Assembly (NCBI RefSeq): GCF_026153355.1
Contig: NZ_CP110636.1
Coordinates: 4,836,001-4,900,000, forward strand
DNA length: 64,000 nt
Source of the DNA: Streptomyces endophytica
GTDB taxonomy: Bacteria > Actinomycetota > Actinomycetes > Streptomycetales > Streptomycetaceae
Direction of reading: 5' to 3'
Under the pieces are notes generated by a model. The model saw only the letters and a program-made list of their open reading frames with translations. It made no database searches and had not been told where the DNA came from. Numbering within the stretch: position 1 is the stretch's first letter; the number at the start of each line of letters is the position of its first letter. This document shows, piece after piece, positions 1-7,920 of the stretch. Position numbers and translations under genes: made by a program.

Positions 1-931
1 GCCGCAGCCGCCCCCGCCCCCCACTCCGCCGCGAACGCCCGCGCCGGGTTGTCCGTCAGGAAGCGGGTCACCAGGTCGGCGCCCAGGGCGAGTTCGAGCC
101 GGGCCCGGTGGCGGCGCAGCAGATGCGGCATGCCGGGGCCGCCGTCGACCGAGCGGGCGGCGGCCGTCGTGGTGTCCCCGCCGAGCAGGATCCGGTCACC
201 GAAGCCCGCCTCCGCCAGCGCGGCCAGCGCCTCGGGCAGCCGCCAGTCCGTCGCGTGGTGCGCCCGCGACGGCCCGTCGAACGCCAGATACGCGCCCGCC
301 TCGGCGGCCGCCCGGTGGACCACGAGATCGGGCGAGCGGTTGAGGTGCCCGAGGATCACCCGCTCCGGCGGCACCGCCAACTGGCCGCAGAGGAGCTCCA
401 GTACGTCCAGTGCCCCGGTGCCCAGCTCCAGATGGACCCCGATCGCCGCACCCGTCACCCGCTGGGCCTCGGCGGCCGCGGCCATGGTGTACCGGGCGTG
501 TGGGTCCAGCCCGTGGAACCCGCCGGCAACCTTGATCATCCCGGCCCGCGTCCCGGTGCCGCCGATCCCCTCGGTCAGCTCCGTGACGAACAACTCGGCC
601 AGCCCCGGACGGACGCGTTCCACGATCTCCGGTGCGTAGTGCGCCGCCTGGTGCAGCCCGGTGGCGGCGACCACCGTGACCCCCGACTCCCGTGCCAGCC
701 GCGGCAGTTCGGCGGCTCCCCGGCCCATGCCGTACGGCGTCCACTGGATCACCGCGGCGCCGCCGGCCGCCCGGAACGCGGCCAGTTCCGCGGCCGCGGC
801 ACCGGCGTCGGCCAGCTCCTGCCCCGGCAGTTGGGGGCTGCGCAGGAACAGGTGGTCGTGTGCGTTGCAGACGCCGAGATCGGCGGGGAGAGGTCACCCA
901 GGACCGTACGGATCGCCGGCCCGCTCACCAC
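1..931 (-). pseudogene. Phosphotriesterase-family hydrolase, frameshifted near its N-terminus and cut by the window edge
   Basis: The GTG start at 931 gives a typical N-terminus (MVSGPAIRTVLGDLSP). The frame then has to shift by one base near 885-888 to continue as ADLGVCNAHDHLFLRSPQLPG. The HDH pair is the first metal-binding motif of the phosphotriesterase-like amidohydrolases. Later conserved blocks include VILGHLNRSPD, AFDGPSRAHH, ILLGGDTT and LTDNPARAF. The C-terminus leaves the window at base 1 without a stop. A G4 run (plus strand) where five would be expected explains the break. The start overlaps the end of the DUF4865 gene by 7 bp, so the two are probably translationally coupled in one operon under the TetR gene. 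The substrate cannot be told; lactonase or aryldialkylphosphatase activity is possible by family. Confidence 0.8.
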
Positions 932-1518
932 TGCCGCCCCGCGCCGAGCCCGGCGATGCCGGGGGCGGACAGATGCAGCACCTGAAAGCGATCGCCCGCG
1001 GACGGCGGAACGTCCGTCGCGGCGTCCGCCCAGAGGGTGAAGCGGATCAGCTCCCAGTGCCGCGGATCGAGCGCCACCACGGCGCTGTGCACCCCGTCCG
1101 ACGAGGCCAACTCCTCCTGCTCGGCGGCCGCCTTCGCCACCACGGTGGCCAGGTCGGCGTCCTCGGGGAGGATTTCGGTCCGCCGTGTGTACGCCCGGGG
1201 GACGGCACCGGCCGCCGGGCCGGGCCGGTGGAGGAGCCCCCGCCAGTGCTGGACGACCGGCCGTCCGAAGTCCCGGACCACACCGCGGAACCCGTCGCCC
1301 AGCAGGAAGCGGTTCATCGCCTCCGGGGCCGCCCAGAGGTAGAACGGCGCGTACTGGTTGACCGGCGAGCCGTCGACCCCGCGCTCCCGCATCCCGTACG
1401 CCTTGAGGCCGAGCCCCTCGTAGCCGTCCAGAAGGTGGCCCTTGGACCTCACTCGCTCCCGGATGATCCCCATGTCGTAGTCCGCGGGCAGGGTGACGGC
1501 GTATTGCATGGCGTGCAT
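925..1518 (-). CDS. DUF4865 family protein
   Basis: This protein of about 197 residues begins MHAMQYAVTLPADYDMG and carries GHLLDGYEGLGLKAY and VNQYAPFYLW, blocks I associate with DUF4865, a family of unknown function. The ATG at 1518 is chosen because GGAG lies about 8 nt upstream; the open frame extends further up to 1572 without a better start. The gene sits 50 bp downstream of a TetR repressor and overlaps the phosphotriesterase-like gene by 7 bp. The three genes therefore look like one self-regulated operon. No catalytic residues can be assigned from the sequence. Confidence 0.82.
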   Translation of the reverse strand: MHAMQYAVTLPADYDMGIIRERVRSKGHLLDGYEGLGLKAYGMRERGVDGSPVNQYAPFYLWAAPEAMNRFLLGDGFRGVVRDFGRPVVQHWRGLLHRPGPAAGAVPRAYTRRTEILPEDADLATVVAKAAAEQEELASSDGVHSAVVALDPRHWELIRFTLWADAATDVPPSAGDRFQVLHLSAPGIAGLGAGRQW

Positions 1519-1568
1519 CGGGGTCTCCAAGGTCTCTGTACGGGCGGGGAGCGGCGGACGGCGGGAGG

Positions 1569-2240
1569 TCACCGGCCGTCGGTGGCCTGGGTGGGGCCGG
1601 GGGCGGCCGGAGCGGGACCGGGGGCGCTCCCGGTGGCCTGGGCCGCGAGCAGGGCCAGGACGCCGCGTACCGCCGCGTCGAACGGCGCCGTGTCGTCGGC
1701 CGCCCTGGCCAGGACGTATCCGCCCTGAACGACGGCCGCGACGGTGGCGGCGACGGCTTCCGGGTCGAGTCCCGCGGCCAGCTCGCCGCGGCGCACCCCC
1801 TCGGTGAGGACCTCGGCGATCCGTTCCTGGAGCCAGCCGAACATCTCGTCCAACGGGGCCCGCAGTTCGGCGCTACGCACCACGTCGCGGTCCTGTGTCA
1901 TCCGCCCGATCGGGCAGCCGCGCAGCACCCGCCGCTCGCGCAGCAGATAGGCCGCCACCCGGTCGTACGCCGCACCGGGAGCGGCCAGGCACTCCTCGGC
2001 GGCCGCCTTCATGTCCTCGACGGTCCGCCGGATGGCCGCCAGGGCGAGGTCGGACTTGCCGGAGAAGTGGTGGTACATGCTGCCCTGTCCGACGCCGGCC
2101 CGCTCCAGGATCGCCTTCGGGCTGGTGCCGACATAGCCGCGCTCCCAGAGGAGCTCCTGGGTGCTGCGCACCAGCCGCTCCTGCGCGCCGAGCCGCTGCT
2201 GCCCCGCCGGAGCGGCGGTCGGGTGCTCCTGAGTCTCCAT
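1569..2240 (-). CDS. TetR/AcrR family transcriptional regulator
   Basis: A 223-residue TetR-family repressor. Residues about 18-65 form the N-terminal helix-turn-helix (RLVRSTQELLWERGYVG, then ERAGVGQGSMYHHFSGK, the usual recognition helix with YHHF). The rest is the helical ligand-binding domain, with a low-complexity Pro/Ala tail. It heads the operon with DUF4865 and the phosphotriesterase-like gene. A 22-bp imperfect palindrome lies just upstream of its start and is the likely operator, so autoregulation is expected. The ligand is unknown. Confidence 0.9.
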   Translation of the reverse strand: METQEHPTAAPAGQQRLGAQERLVRSTQELLWERGYVGTSPKAILERAGVGQGSMYHHFSGKSDLALAAIRRTVEDMKAAAEECLAAPGAAYDRVAAYLLRERRVLRGCPIGRMTQDRDVVRSAELRAPLDEMFGWLQERIAEVLTEGVRRGELAAGLDPEAVAATVAAVVQGGYVLARAADDTAPFDAAVRGVLALLAAQATGSAPGPAPAAPGPTQATDGR

Positions 2241-2248
2241 GATCAGGA

Positions 2249-2270
2249 CTGTACATACCAGTAGTTACAG
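2249..2270. promoter_or_regulatory. Candidate TetR operator (22-bp palindrome)
   Basis: The plus strand reads CTGTA-CA-TAC-CA-GTA-GT-TACAG. Sixteen of 22 positions are symmetric, in the pattern CTGTAnnTACnnGTAnnTACAG. It ends 9 bp before the tetR start codon, in the only locally AT-richer stretch. Position and symmetry suit a TetR-family operator controlling the tetR/DUF4865/phosphotriesterase operon. Binding is inferred. Confidence 0.55.
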
Positions 2271-2490
2271 AAATCAAGGAGGGGGGCTTGGGTCGGGAAG
2301 GGCGCCTGGGAGTCGCACTGCGACCGGCGGAGCAGCCCCGTCGCCCCCGCGTACTCCCCCCGTGGTACCGGCGAAGCCGCTGGCCGTACGACGACGGGCG
2401 ACCGCCGGGAGACCAGGCTCGGAAGGGCAACGACACCCGTCCCGCACGGGGGCGGTCCCGTCGTCCCGTCCTCCCGAGGAGCTGATTGCG

Positions 2491-2829
2491 ATGTTCGAGC
2501 TGGCCCACCCCTGGTCCGGTGGCGGCCCAGGCCCCTGGATCCTCTTCGTCCCGTTCCTCTGGGCGCTGGCGGTCTTCGGCGTGGTCACCGTGCTGCGCCG
2601 CACGATCTGGCGCCACGGCGGACCCGGTCCGCGCTTCGGCGGCGGCCCGCGGTCCGCCGCCCGTACGGGCAGCACCGCCGGCCCCTCCGACGCGGACGTC
2701 CCGTCCCCGATCGCCGTACTGGGGCGCCGATTTGCGGCGGGCGAGATCGACGAGGAGGAGTACTGGCGCCGGCTGTCCGTCCTGGAGGAGCACTTCGCCA
2801 CCGGCGGCCCCAAGGGCGGCGCGGCGTAA
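2491..2829 (+). CDS. SHOCT-domain small membrane protein
   Basis: This 112-residue protein has one transmembrane helix at about residues 14-36 (GPWILFVPFLWALAVFGVV). A basic, Gly/Arg-rich linker follows. The C-terminal SHOCT motif runs from about residue 80 (PIAVLGRRFAAGEIDEEEYW, then RRLSVLEEHF). SHOCT is a short helical module found at the ends of many bacterial membrane proteins and is thought to mediate oligomerisation. The ATG has GAGGAG 8-10 nt upstream. The gene stands alone and diverges from the tetR operon. Confidence 0.85.
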   Translation: MFELAHPWSGGGPGPWILFVPFLWALAVFGVVTVLRRTIWRHGGPGPRFGGGPRSAARTGSTAGPSDADVPSPIAVLGRRFAAGEIDEEEYWRRLSVLEEHFATGGPKGGAA

Positions 2830-3174
2830 CACGCCCCGGCGTCTCCGCTCCCACCCCGGACGGCCGGGGGGTCCGGCGCTCGGCGGCCGTCTCGGCCGGG
2901 CGCCGGGCCAGTATGGGCCGCCGGGCGGCAGCGAGTTGAGCGCCGTTTCCGCCTTTCCTTCTGGGCAGTTGACGGTTGTCGCCTTGGCCGGATCGGCCGG
3001 ACGGGCTGGAGCGGCCGGATAGGGCGGAGCGGCAGGACGGGCTGGATCGGGCAGAGCGGCAGGAACGACCGGAACGGCGGCACCGGCCGGAACGGCAGCG
3101 CCGGTCGCCCCGGTTCGGAGCCCGCTCGGGCCACTCGGCCTCCGCGGGCCTGCCCCGCGGGCCTGCCCCGTAGG
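2830..3174. other. Non-coding gap with degenerate GGAACGGC-like repeats
   Basis: No convincing gene lies here. Between roughly 2990 and 3110 the sequence is a run of imperfect short direct repeats built on GGCCGGACGGGCTGGAGCGG-like units, purine-biased on the plus strand. It separates the SHOCT gene from the convergent ATPase gene. I see no clear hairpin terminator. Confidence 0.5.
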
Positions 3175-3702
3175 TCAGCCGACCCGCGCGCCCCGTGCGC
3201 CCCGTACGCCGCTTCGGGGCGCGGCCTCGGCGGGCGTGCGGGCGGGGTCGCCGTCCAGCGGCAACGAGTCCCAACGGGAGCGGACCGCACGGACCTCCCC
3301 GGGTGCGGCGGTCAGGGCCGGAAGGGTGAACCACACGACCTTCCCGCCGCCCTCCGCCCGCATCCCCCAGCTCTCGCTGAGCGCCGCGATCAGCGCCAGG
3401 CCGCGACCGCAGGTCTCCCAGTTGCCGGCGGTCCGGATCCGTGGCAGCCGGGGATCGTCGTCGTGCACCGAGACCGTCAACTGGCCGAGGAGGAGGCACA
3501 GTTCGACGGTGCAGCGCTTGCTGGGGCTCGCGTGCCGGTGGACGTTGGCGAGGAGTTCGGTCACGCCGAGCGCCACGGGGTCTATCAGGGCGTCGAGATG
3601 CCAGCGCCGCAGCTGGGCGGAAACGATTCTTCGCACATGTCCGATGCGTGCCGGAACGGCGTGGAGCTCCACCGTGCAGTGCCTGCTGGGCTGCGTGATC
3701 AC
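3175..3702 (-). CDS. ATP-binding protein, anti-sigma-factor (RsbW-like) HATPase
   Basis: This protein of about 175 residues belongs to the HATPase_c_2 group, widespread in Streptomyces and related to the anti-sigma kinases RsbW and SpoIIAB. The N-box region reads ALGVTELLANVHRHA. The G1-like box is DDDPRLP, and the G2-like box is GNWETCGRGLALIAALSESW. The GTG at 3702 (protein begins MITQPSRHCTVELHAVPARIG) is preferred over the upstream start at 3783 because GGGAG lies 8 nt before it and family members start this way. No sigma factor or antagonist is adjacent, so its partner is unknown. Confidence 0.85.
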   Translation of the reverse strand: MITQPSRHCTVELHAVPARIGHVRRIVSAQLRRWHLDALIDPVALGVTELLANVHRHASPSKRCTVELCLLLGQLTVSVHDDDPRLPRIRTAGNWETCGRGLALIAALSESWGMRAEGGGKVVWFTLPALTAAPGEVRAVRSRWDSLPLDGDPARTPAEAAPRSGVRGARGARVG

Positions 3703-3876
3703 GACCGCGACTCCCTGATGAGGCCGGGCGCCCCCCGTTCCTGGCAGGGCGAAGATCGGATCCAGCGATGCCCACTGCACCACAGCGTCACCGCTGGTGA
3801 ACCCTCAGTGATACGAGTCCAGGGTCAGTCAGACGGTGCGCTCCCGCAACCGCACCTCACCGGTCGCGGCGGCGGG

Positions 3877-4164
3877 TCAGGAACGCGGCGGCCGGGCCGT
3901 TTCCAGGGCCTTGAGGAAGAGTTCCGGTGTGTCGAGGGTGAGCGAATAGCGGTGGCCGTTGAGGGTGGCCAGCGCCCGGTCCCGCGCCGCGAACAGCGGT
4001 TTGTGAGCCTCGACCGACTGCAGCGGGGCGCTGTCGATCTCCGTGCCGTAGCTGGTCAGCAGCACCAGCCGGCCGTCGCTGATGACCACCTGCCCGGCAC
4101 GGGTCAGCGACCGCAGCGAGCGCTCGATCCGTACGCCGCTCGCGGTGAACTCCGGCTCCGCCAT
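3877..4164 (-). CDS. Small conserved hypothetical protein
   Basis: A 95-residue protein starting MAEPEFTASGVRIERSLRSL, placed by a GAGGAGG ribosome-binding site about 9 nt upstream. It looks like one compact beta-rich fold: repeated short strands such as VISDGRLVLLTSYGTEID and LATLNGHRYSLTLD, then a helical tail. No signal peptide or membrane segment is seen. I do not recognise the family, and the neighbours give no clue. Confidence 0.7.
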   Translation of the reverse strand: MAEPEFTASGVRIERSLRSLTRAGQVVISDGRLVLLTSYGTEIDSAPLQSVEAHKPLFAARDRALATLNGHRYSLTLDTPELFLKALETARPPRS

Positions 4165-4446
4165 GGCCGGCACCTCCTCGGTGAGACGGGCGGTTCCCCT
4201 CCACCGCCCCTAGTGGGCAGTTTGCCGGGAGGGCGCCCGGCGCACCAGTGCCACTGGTCACCGGGCAGGAGCGCGCTCGATCGGGGACGCCGGCCGCGGC
4301 GGTCCGACGCTCACCGGATGCCGGTGTCCCGTCCCCTGTCGCCGGACGATCCATCGGAATCTCCACCGTCAACCCCACCGCCGACTCCACCGTCAACCCC
4401 ACCGCCAAGGACCCGCCCCAGGGCTGCCTTGGGGTCTCTCAAAGTG

Positions 4447-4530
4447 ATGTTTATGCAGGTGAGAAGGGTGCGACCGATGGCTATAGTCGGAATCAGGCCC
4501 GACGTCGTGCGCGGGCTCGCAACCGTCTGA
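4447..4530 (+). CDS. Possible 27-residue leader peptide upstream of the Cds1-like gene
   Basis: A short frame, [20 protein letters not shown] plus seven more residues, ends with a TGA that overlaps the GAGGAG ribosome-binding site of the next gene. The spacing would allow translational coupling or attenuation. No ribosome-binding site is evident in front of it. A TATAGT -10-like hexamer at 4482-4487 lies inside it, so the frame may simply be part of the promoter. Low confidence. Confidence 0.25.
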   Translation: MFMQVRRVRPMAIVGIRPDVVRGLATV

Positions 4531-4541
4531 GGAGTGCGCCG

Positions 4542-5699
4542 GTGAGTACCGCACAGCAGCCCACGAGCCGGCCCGGCGACGCGGTCGCGGCCGAGGCTCC
4601 GATGCCGACCGTCGATGTCGACCGCTCGGATCCGGACTACCGTGCCTGGCTGAAAGAAGCCGTACGCAAGGTCCAGGCGGACGCCAACCGCACCGCCGAC
4701 ACCCACCTCCTGCGCTTCCCGCTGCCCGAGAAGTGGGGCATCGACCTCTACCTCAAGGACGAGTCGACGCACCCCACCGGCAGCCTCAAGCACCGACTGG
4801 CCCGTTCACTGTTCCTCTACGGGCTGTGCAATGGCTGGATCCGCCCGGGCAAGCCCGTCATCGAGGCGTCCAGCGGCTCCACGGCGGTCTCCGAGGCGTA
4901 CTTCGCCAAGCTGATCGGCGTCCCCTTCATCGCGGTCATGCCGGCCACGACCAGCCGCGAGAAGACCCGGCTGATCGAGTTCCACGGTGGCCGCTGCCAC
5001 CTCGTCCAGGACCCGCGGACGGTCTACGAGGTCTCCGCACGCCTCGCGGCGGAGTCCGGCGGCCACTACATGGACCAGTTCACCTACGCCGAACGGGCCA
5101 CGGACTGGCGCGGCAACAACAACATCGCCGAGTCGATCTACCAGCAGCTGCGGCTGGAGCGGTATCCCGAACCGGCCTGGATCGTGGCCACCGCGGGCAC
5201 CGGCGGCACCTCCGCGACCATCGCCCGCTACGTCCACTACATGCAGTACGACACCCGGATCTGCGTCCCCGACCCGGAGAACTCCTGTTTCTTCGACGGC
5301 TGGCTCACCGGCGACGCCGGAACCGACTGCGCCACCGCCTCCCGCATCGAGGGCATCGGCCGGCCGCGGATGGAACCGAGCTTCGTACCCGGTGCGATAG
5401 ACCGGATGATGAAGGTCCCGGACGCGGCCAGCATCGCCGCCGTACGTGCCCTGGAGGCGGCGATCGGCCGCAAGGCGGGCGGCTCGACCGGAACGGGGCT
5501 GTGGAGCGCCCTGAGGATCGTCGCCGAGATGGTCGCCGAGGGCCGTACGGGATCCGTCGTCACCCTCCTCTGTGACCCCGGCGACCGCTACCTCGACAAG
5601 TACTACTCCGACGACTGGCTGGCCGCCCAGGGCCTGGACATCACGCCCTACGCGCGCACCCTCGACGCGTTCCTGGCCACGGGGCGCTGGCCTGACTGA
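4542..5699 (+). CDS. cds1: PLP-dependent cysteine synthase family protein, Cds1-like (L-cysteine desulfhydrase)
   Basis: A 385-residue fold-type II PLP enzyme. The PLP lysine lies in [17 protein letters not shown], the substrate/phosphate region in [17 protein letters not shown], and the glycine-rich PLP-phosphate loop in [16 protein letters not shown]. These resemble the cysteine-synthase-like Cds1 group (Mycobacterium tuberculosis Rv3684), which degrades cysteine to pyruvate, ammonia and hydrogen sulphide. The GTG at 4542 follows TGAGGAG. It is a single gene with a 377-bp upstream region containing a short direct repeat of CCACCGTCAACCCCACCGCC (about 4368-4407). Cysteine synthase activity is an alternative. 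Confidence 0.82.
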   Translation: MSTAQQPTSRPGDAVAAEAPMPTVDVDRSDPDYRAWLKEAVRKVQADANRTADTHLLRFPLPEKWGIDLYLKDESTHPTGSLKHRLARSLFLYGLCNGWIRPGKPVIEASSGSTAVSEAYFAKLIGVPFIAVMPATTSREKTRLIEFHGGRCHLVQDPRTVYEVSARLAAESGGHYMDQFTYAERATDWRGNNNIAESIYQQLRLERYPEPAWIVATAGTGGTSATIARYVHYMQYDTRICVPDPENSCFFDGWLTGDAGTDCATASRIEGIGRPRMEPSFVPGAIDRMMKVPDAASIAAVRALEAAIGRKAGGSTGTGLWSALRIVAEMVAEGRTGSVVTLLCDPGDRYLDKYYSDDWLAAQGLDITPYARTLDAFLATGRWPD

Positions 5700-5823
5700 G
5701 GCCAGCGCGGGGCGCGCCTCCTGAGTCCACTTCGGGGTGAGGGGGCGGGGTGACGAGGGGCTAGGGGCGAGGGGCGGCACGAGGTCGACGGTGAGGGCAC
5801 GGTGCCGACGTCGGCTATGGGAA

Positions 5824-5892
5824 TGAAGTCCGCCACGCCCCGCTGACGTCCGCCACGCCGCTGACGTCCGCCACGGCGCCGACGTCGGCTAC
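5824..5892. repeat. Short tandem repeat of a GACGTCCGCCACGCC unit
   Basis: About four degenerate copies of a 16-18 bp unit, GACGTCCGCCACGCCGCT, follow one another just downstream of the SRPBCC gene, on its 3-prime side. No gene covers this stretch. It could be replication slippage or part of a weak transcription end; no function is visible. Confidence 0.55.
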
Positions 5893-6362
5893 GGGCGGGC
5901 CAGGCGGCGGTCCAGTGCCCGCGCCGACTCCCGGAAGGCCCGGCCCAGTCCGGGCCTGGCCAGCGCCATCACCCAGCGGAACGGAGCCGGGCCGTCCGTC
6001 GCGAACGTCCACCGCACACGGGTGCCGCCGCCCGCCGGTGTCAGCCGCCAGTCCTCCAACAGGGCTCCCAAACCAGGGGCGTTGGTGGTGTCGACGCGGT
6101 AGGCGTAGTGCTCGTCCGGTTCGGCGGCCAGTACCGTCTCGGTGAAACGGGTACCTCCCGTGAGCCGCACCTCGCGGCCCCGGCCGTCGTGCGTCGACGT
6201 CGCCCATGCCACCCCCGTGAACCAGGAGGACCACCCGGCCACATCGTCCGCGAGCGCCGCATAGACCGCCTGGGGCGGCGCGGCGACCTCTCCGGTGAAC
6301 ACCAGCCGCAGCGGTGCGGACTCGACGAAGTCCAGCTCGACGGCGCGGAGTCGGCGTGCCAT
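5889..6362 (-). CDS. SRPBCC (START/Bet v1-like) family protein
   Basis: A 157-residue single-domain protein of the polyketide-cyclase/SRPBCC superfamily. It has an N-terminal strand with APPQAVYAALADDVAGWSSW, a central Gly-rich turn (GGTRFTETVLAAEPDEHYAY), and the last long helix (PFRWVMALARPGLGRAF). This fold forms a deep hydrophobic pocket for lipids or polyketides; the ligand here is unknown. No signal or membrane segment. Monocistronic. Confidence 0.85.
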   Translation of the reverse strand: MARRLRAVELDFVESAPLRLVFTGEVAAPPQAVYAALADDVAGWSSWFTGVAWATSTHDGRGREVRLTGGTRFTETVLAAEPDEHYAYRVDTTNAPGLGALLEDWRLTPAGGGTRVRWTFATDGPAPFRWVMALARPGLGRAFRESARALDRRLARP

Positions 6363-6603
6363 GGACGAGCACCCCCTGGGAGATGGGCCGGGCGGACGGG
6401 CGGGTCGGGTGGGATGAAACGGGCGTGACGGGCGTGACGGGGCGGCACGGTGCGGGTGATGGTGGGCGAGGTGACGGGGACGTACACGGTACTTGACGCC
6501 CCGTCAGGTGAACAGTCTTTCGCCGCCCCGGACCGCACCGCAGTCGTCAGAGGTCTCCGTCCGTGCCTCCGTGCGCGCGTCCGTCCCTCTCCGCCGCCGG
6601 CCG

Positions 6604-7449
6604 TCAGAGGTCTCCGTCCTCCGGGAGCTCGCCCGCCACGACCAGCTCCGGCGGCAGCTCCGCGAACTCGGCGCGGGCTTCCGCGGGCAGCCCCGCGTCC
6701 GTCACCAGCACATCGACCTCGTCCAGCGTCGCGAACGAACTCAGCCCGACCGTGGCCCACTTGGTGTGGTCGGCGACCACCACGACCCGCCGCGCGGACC
6801 GCACGAAATGCCGGTTGGTCTCCGCTTCCGCCAGATTCGGGGTCGACAGCCCGGCTTCCACCGATATGCCGTGTACTCCGAGGAACAGCACGTCGAAATG
6901 GAGCGAGCGGATCGCGGCATCGGCGATCGGCCCCACGAGCGTGTCCGACGGCGTCCGCACCCCGCCCGTCAGCACGACCGTCGCGGCCCCCGCCCGGGGC
7001 GCCGCGCCGCCGCTGGCCGCTGCCCGCTGGGCGGTGTAGAACACATCGGCCACCCGGACCGAATTCGTGACCACGGTCAGATCGGGCACGTCCAGCAGCT
7101 GCTGCGCCAGGGCGAAGGCGGTCGTGCCGCCCGCGAGCGCGATCGCGCTGCCCGGCGCCGCCATCTGGGCCGCCGCCTTGGCGATGTCCTCCTTGGCGCT
7201 CAGCTCCAGCCCGGACTTCGCCTCGAACCCGGGCTCATGGGCGCTCGGCTCACTGACCGGCACCGCGCCGCCGTGCACCTTCTCCACCATGCCCTGGCGG
7301 GCCAGCGCGTCCAGGTCGCGACGGACCGTCATGTCGGACACGCTCAACTTGCGGGTGAGCTCATTGACCCGCACCCCGCCGCGTCGCCTGACCTCGTCGA
7401 GAATCAGGGCCCGCCGCTGCTCCGCGAGGAGGTTCTGGTTGTCGCTCAC
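6604..7449 (-). CDS. DeoR/GlpR family transcriptional regulator
   Basis: A repressor of about 281 residues. The N-terminal DeoR winged helix spans about residues 5-60 (LAEQRRALILDEVRRRGGVR, then LSVSDMTVRRDLDALARQGM and VEKVHGGAV). The C-terminal DeoRC sugar-phosphate sensor domain contains IALAGGTTAFALAQ, TVVTNSVRVADV and FLGVHGISVEAGLST. The start is set at the GTG of VSDNQNLLAEQRR; an ATG at 7479 is possible. Proteins of this kind usually respond to phosphorylated sugars. No sugar operon is adjacent, so the target is unknown. Confidence 0.88.
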   Translation of the reverse strand: MSDNQNLLAEQRRALILDEVRRRGGVRVNELTRKLSVSDMTVRRDLDALARQGMVEKVHGGAVPVSEPSAHEPGFEAKSGLELSAKEDIAKAAAQMAAPGSAIALAGGTTAFALAQQLLDVPDLTVVTNSVRVADVFYTAQRAAASGGAAPRAGAATVVLTGGVRTPSDTLVGPIADAAIRSLHFDVLFLGVHGISVEAGLSTPNLAEAETNRHFVRSARRVVVVADHTKWATVGLSSFATLDEVDVLVTDAGLPAEARAEFAELPPELVVAGELPEDGDL

Positions 7450-7920
7450 CCCGCCCGTCCCTTCCGCCCGGCTCGCCATGTCGGGTCGTACGCGCCGGCT
7501 CCCGCCTGCGATCACTGATGCCCTCATCCTCGCACGAGCCACTGACATCACCCCTGCCCCGCCGAACACCTTCCGGGCCGAGGCGGCCGGTGACGCCACT
7601 GGACGCCTCCCTACCGCCTGCCGCTCAAGGCACACCTGCCCCACGCGCCATGCGCGGATGTGCCGTCAGCGGGCCGCCACGCCGGTCCGTGGCGCGGTTC
7701 GGGTGGATGTGCCCTCGCCGGAAAGGGACAATCCTTGGTGCGCCGCACCGCGAGCGCCGGCCAACGACCACCACGCACAACGGCCACCACGTACAACGAC
7801 CACCACGCACAACAGCCACCACACGCGACGCGTCACACACCACACACCAGACCACACCGCACGTGCACCGCGCCCGCCACATCGCGGCCGGCCGCGCCAC
7901 ACGGACATCGGGGGACACCA
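7450..7920. other. Divergent intergenic region
   Basis: 471 bp between the DeoR gene and the membrane hydrolase gene. It must hold both promoters; I could not place them with confidence. The clearest element is the 16-bp tandem repeat at 7761-7824, followed by a CAC-rich, low-complexity stretch to about 7870. Confidence 0.5.
7761..7824. repeat. Four tandem copies of a 16-bp repeat
   Basis: Four consecutive 16-bp units fit the consensus ACAACGRCCACCACGY: copies at 7761, 7777, 7793 and 7809, each differing at 1-3 positions. They lie 97-160 bp upstream of the membrane hydrolase start. Regular helical-turn-unrelated spacing and lack of dyad symmetry argue against a classic operator array. Confidence 0.75.

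Noticed and set aside
7761-7824. The 16-bp repeats as a CRISPR remnant
   Set aside because: They are directly adjacent with no spacers, diverge at several positions, and have no cas genes near.
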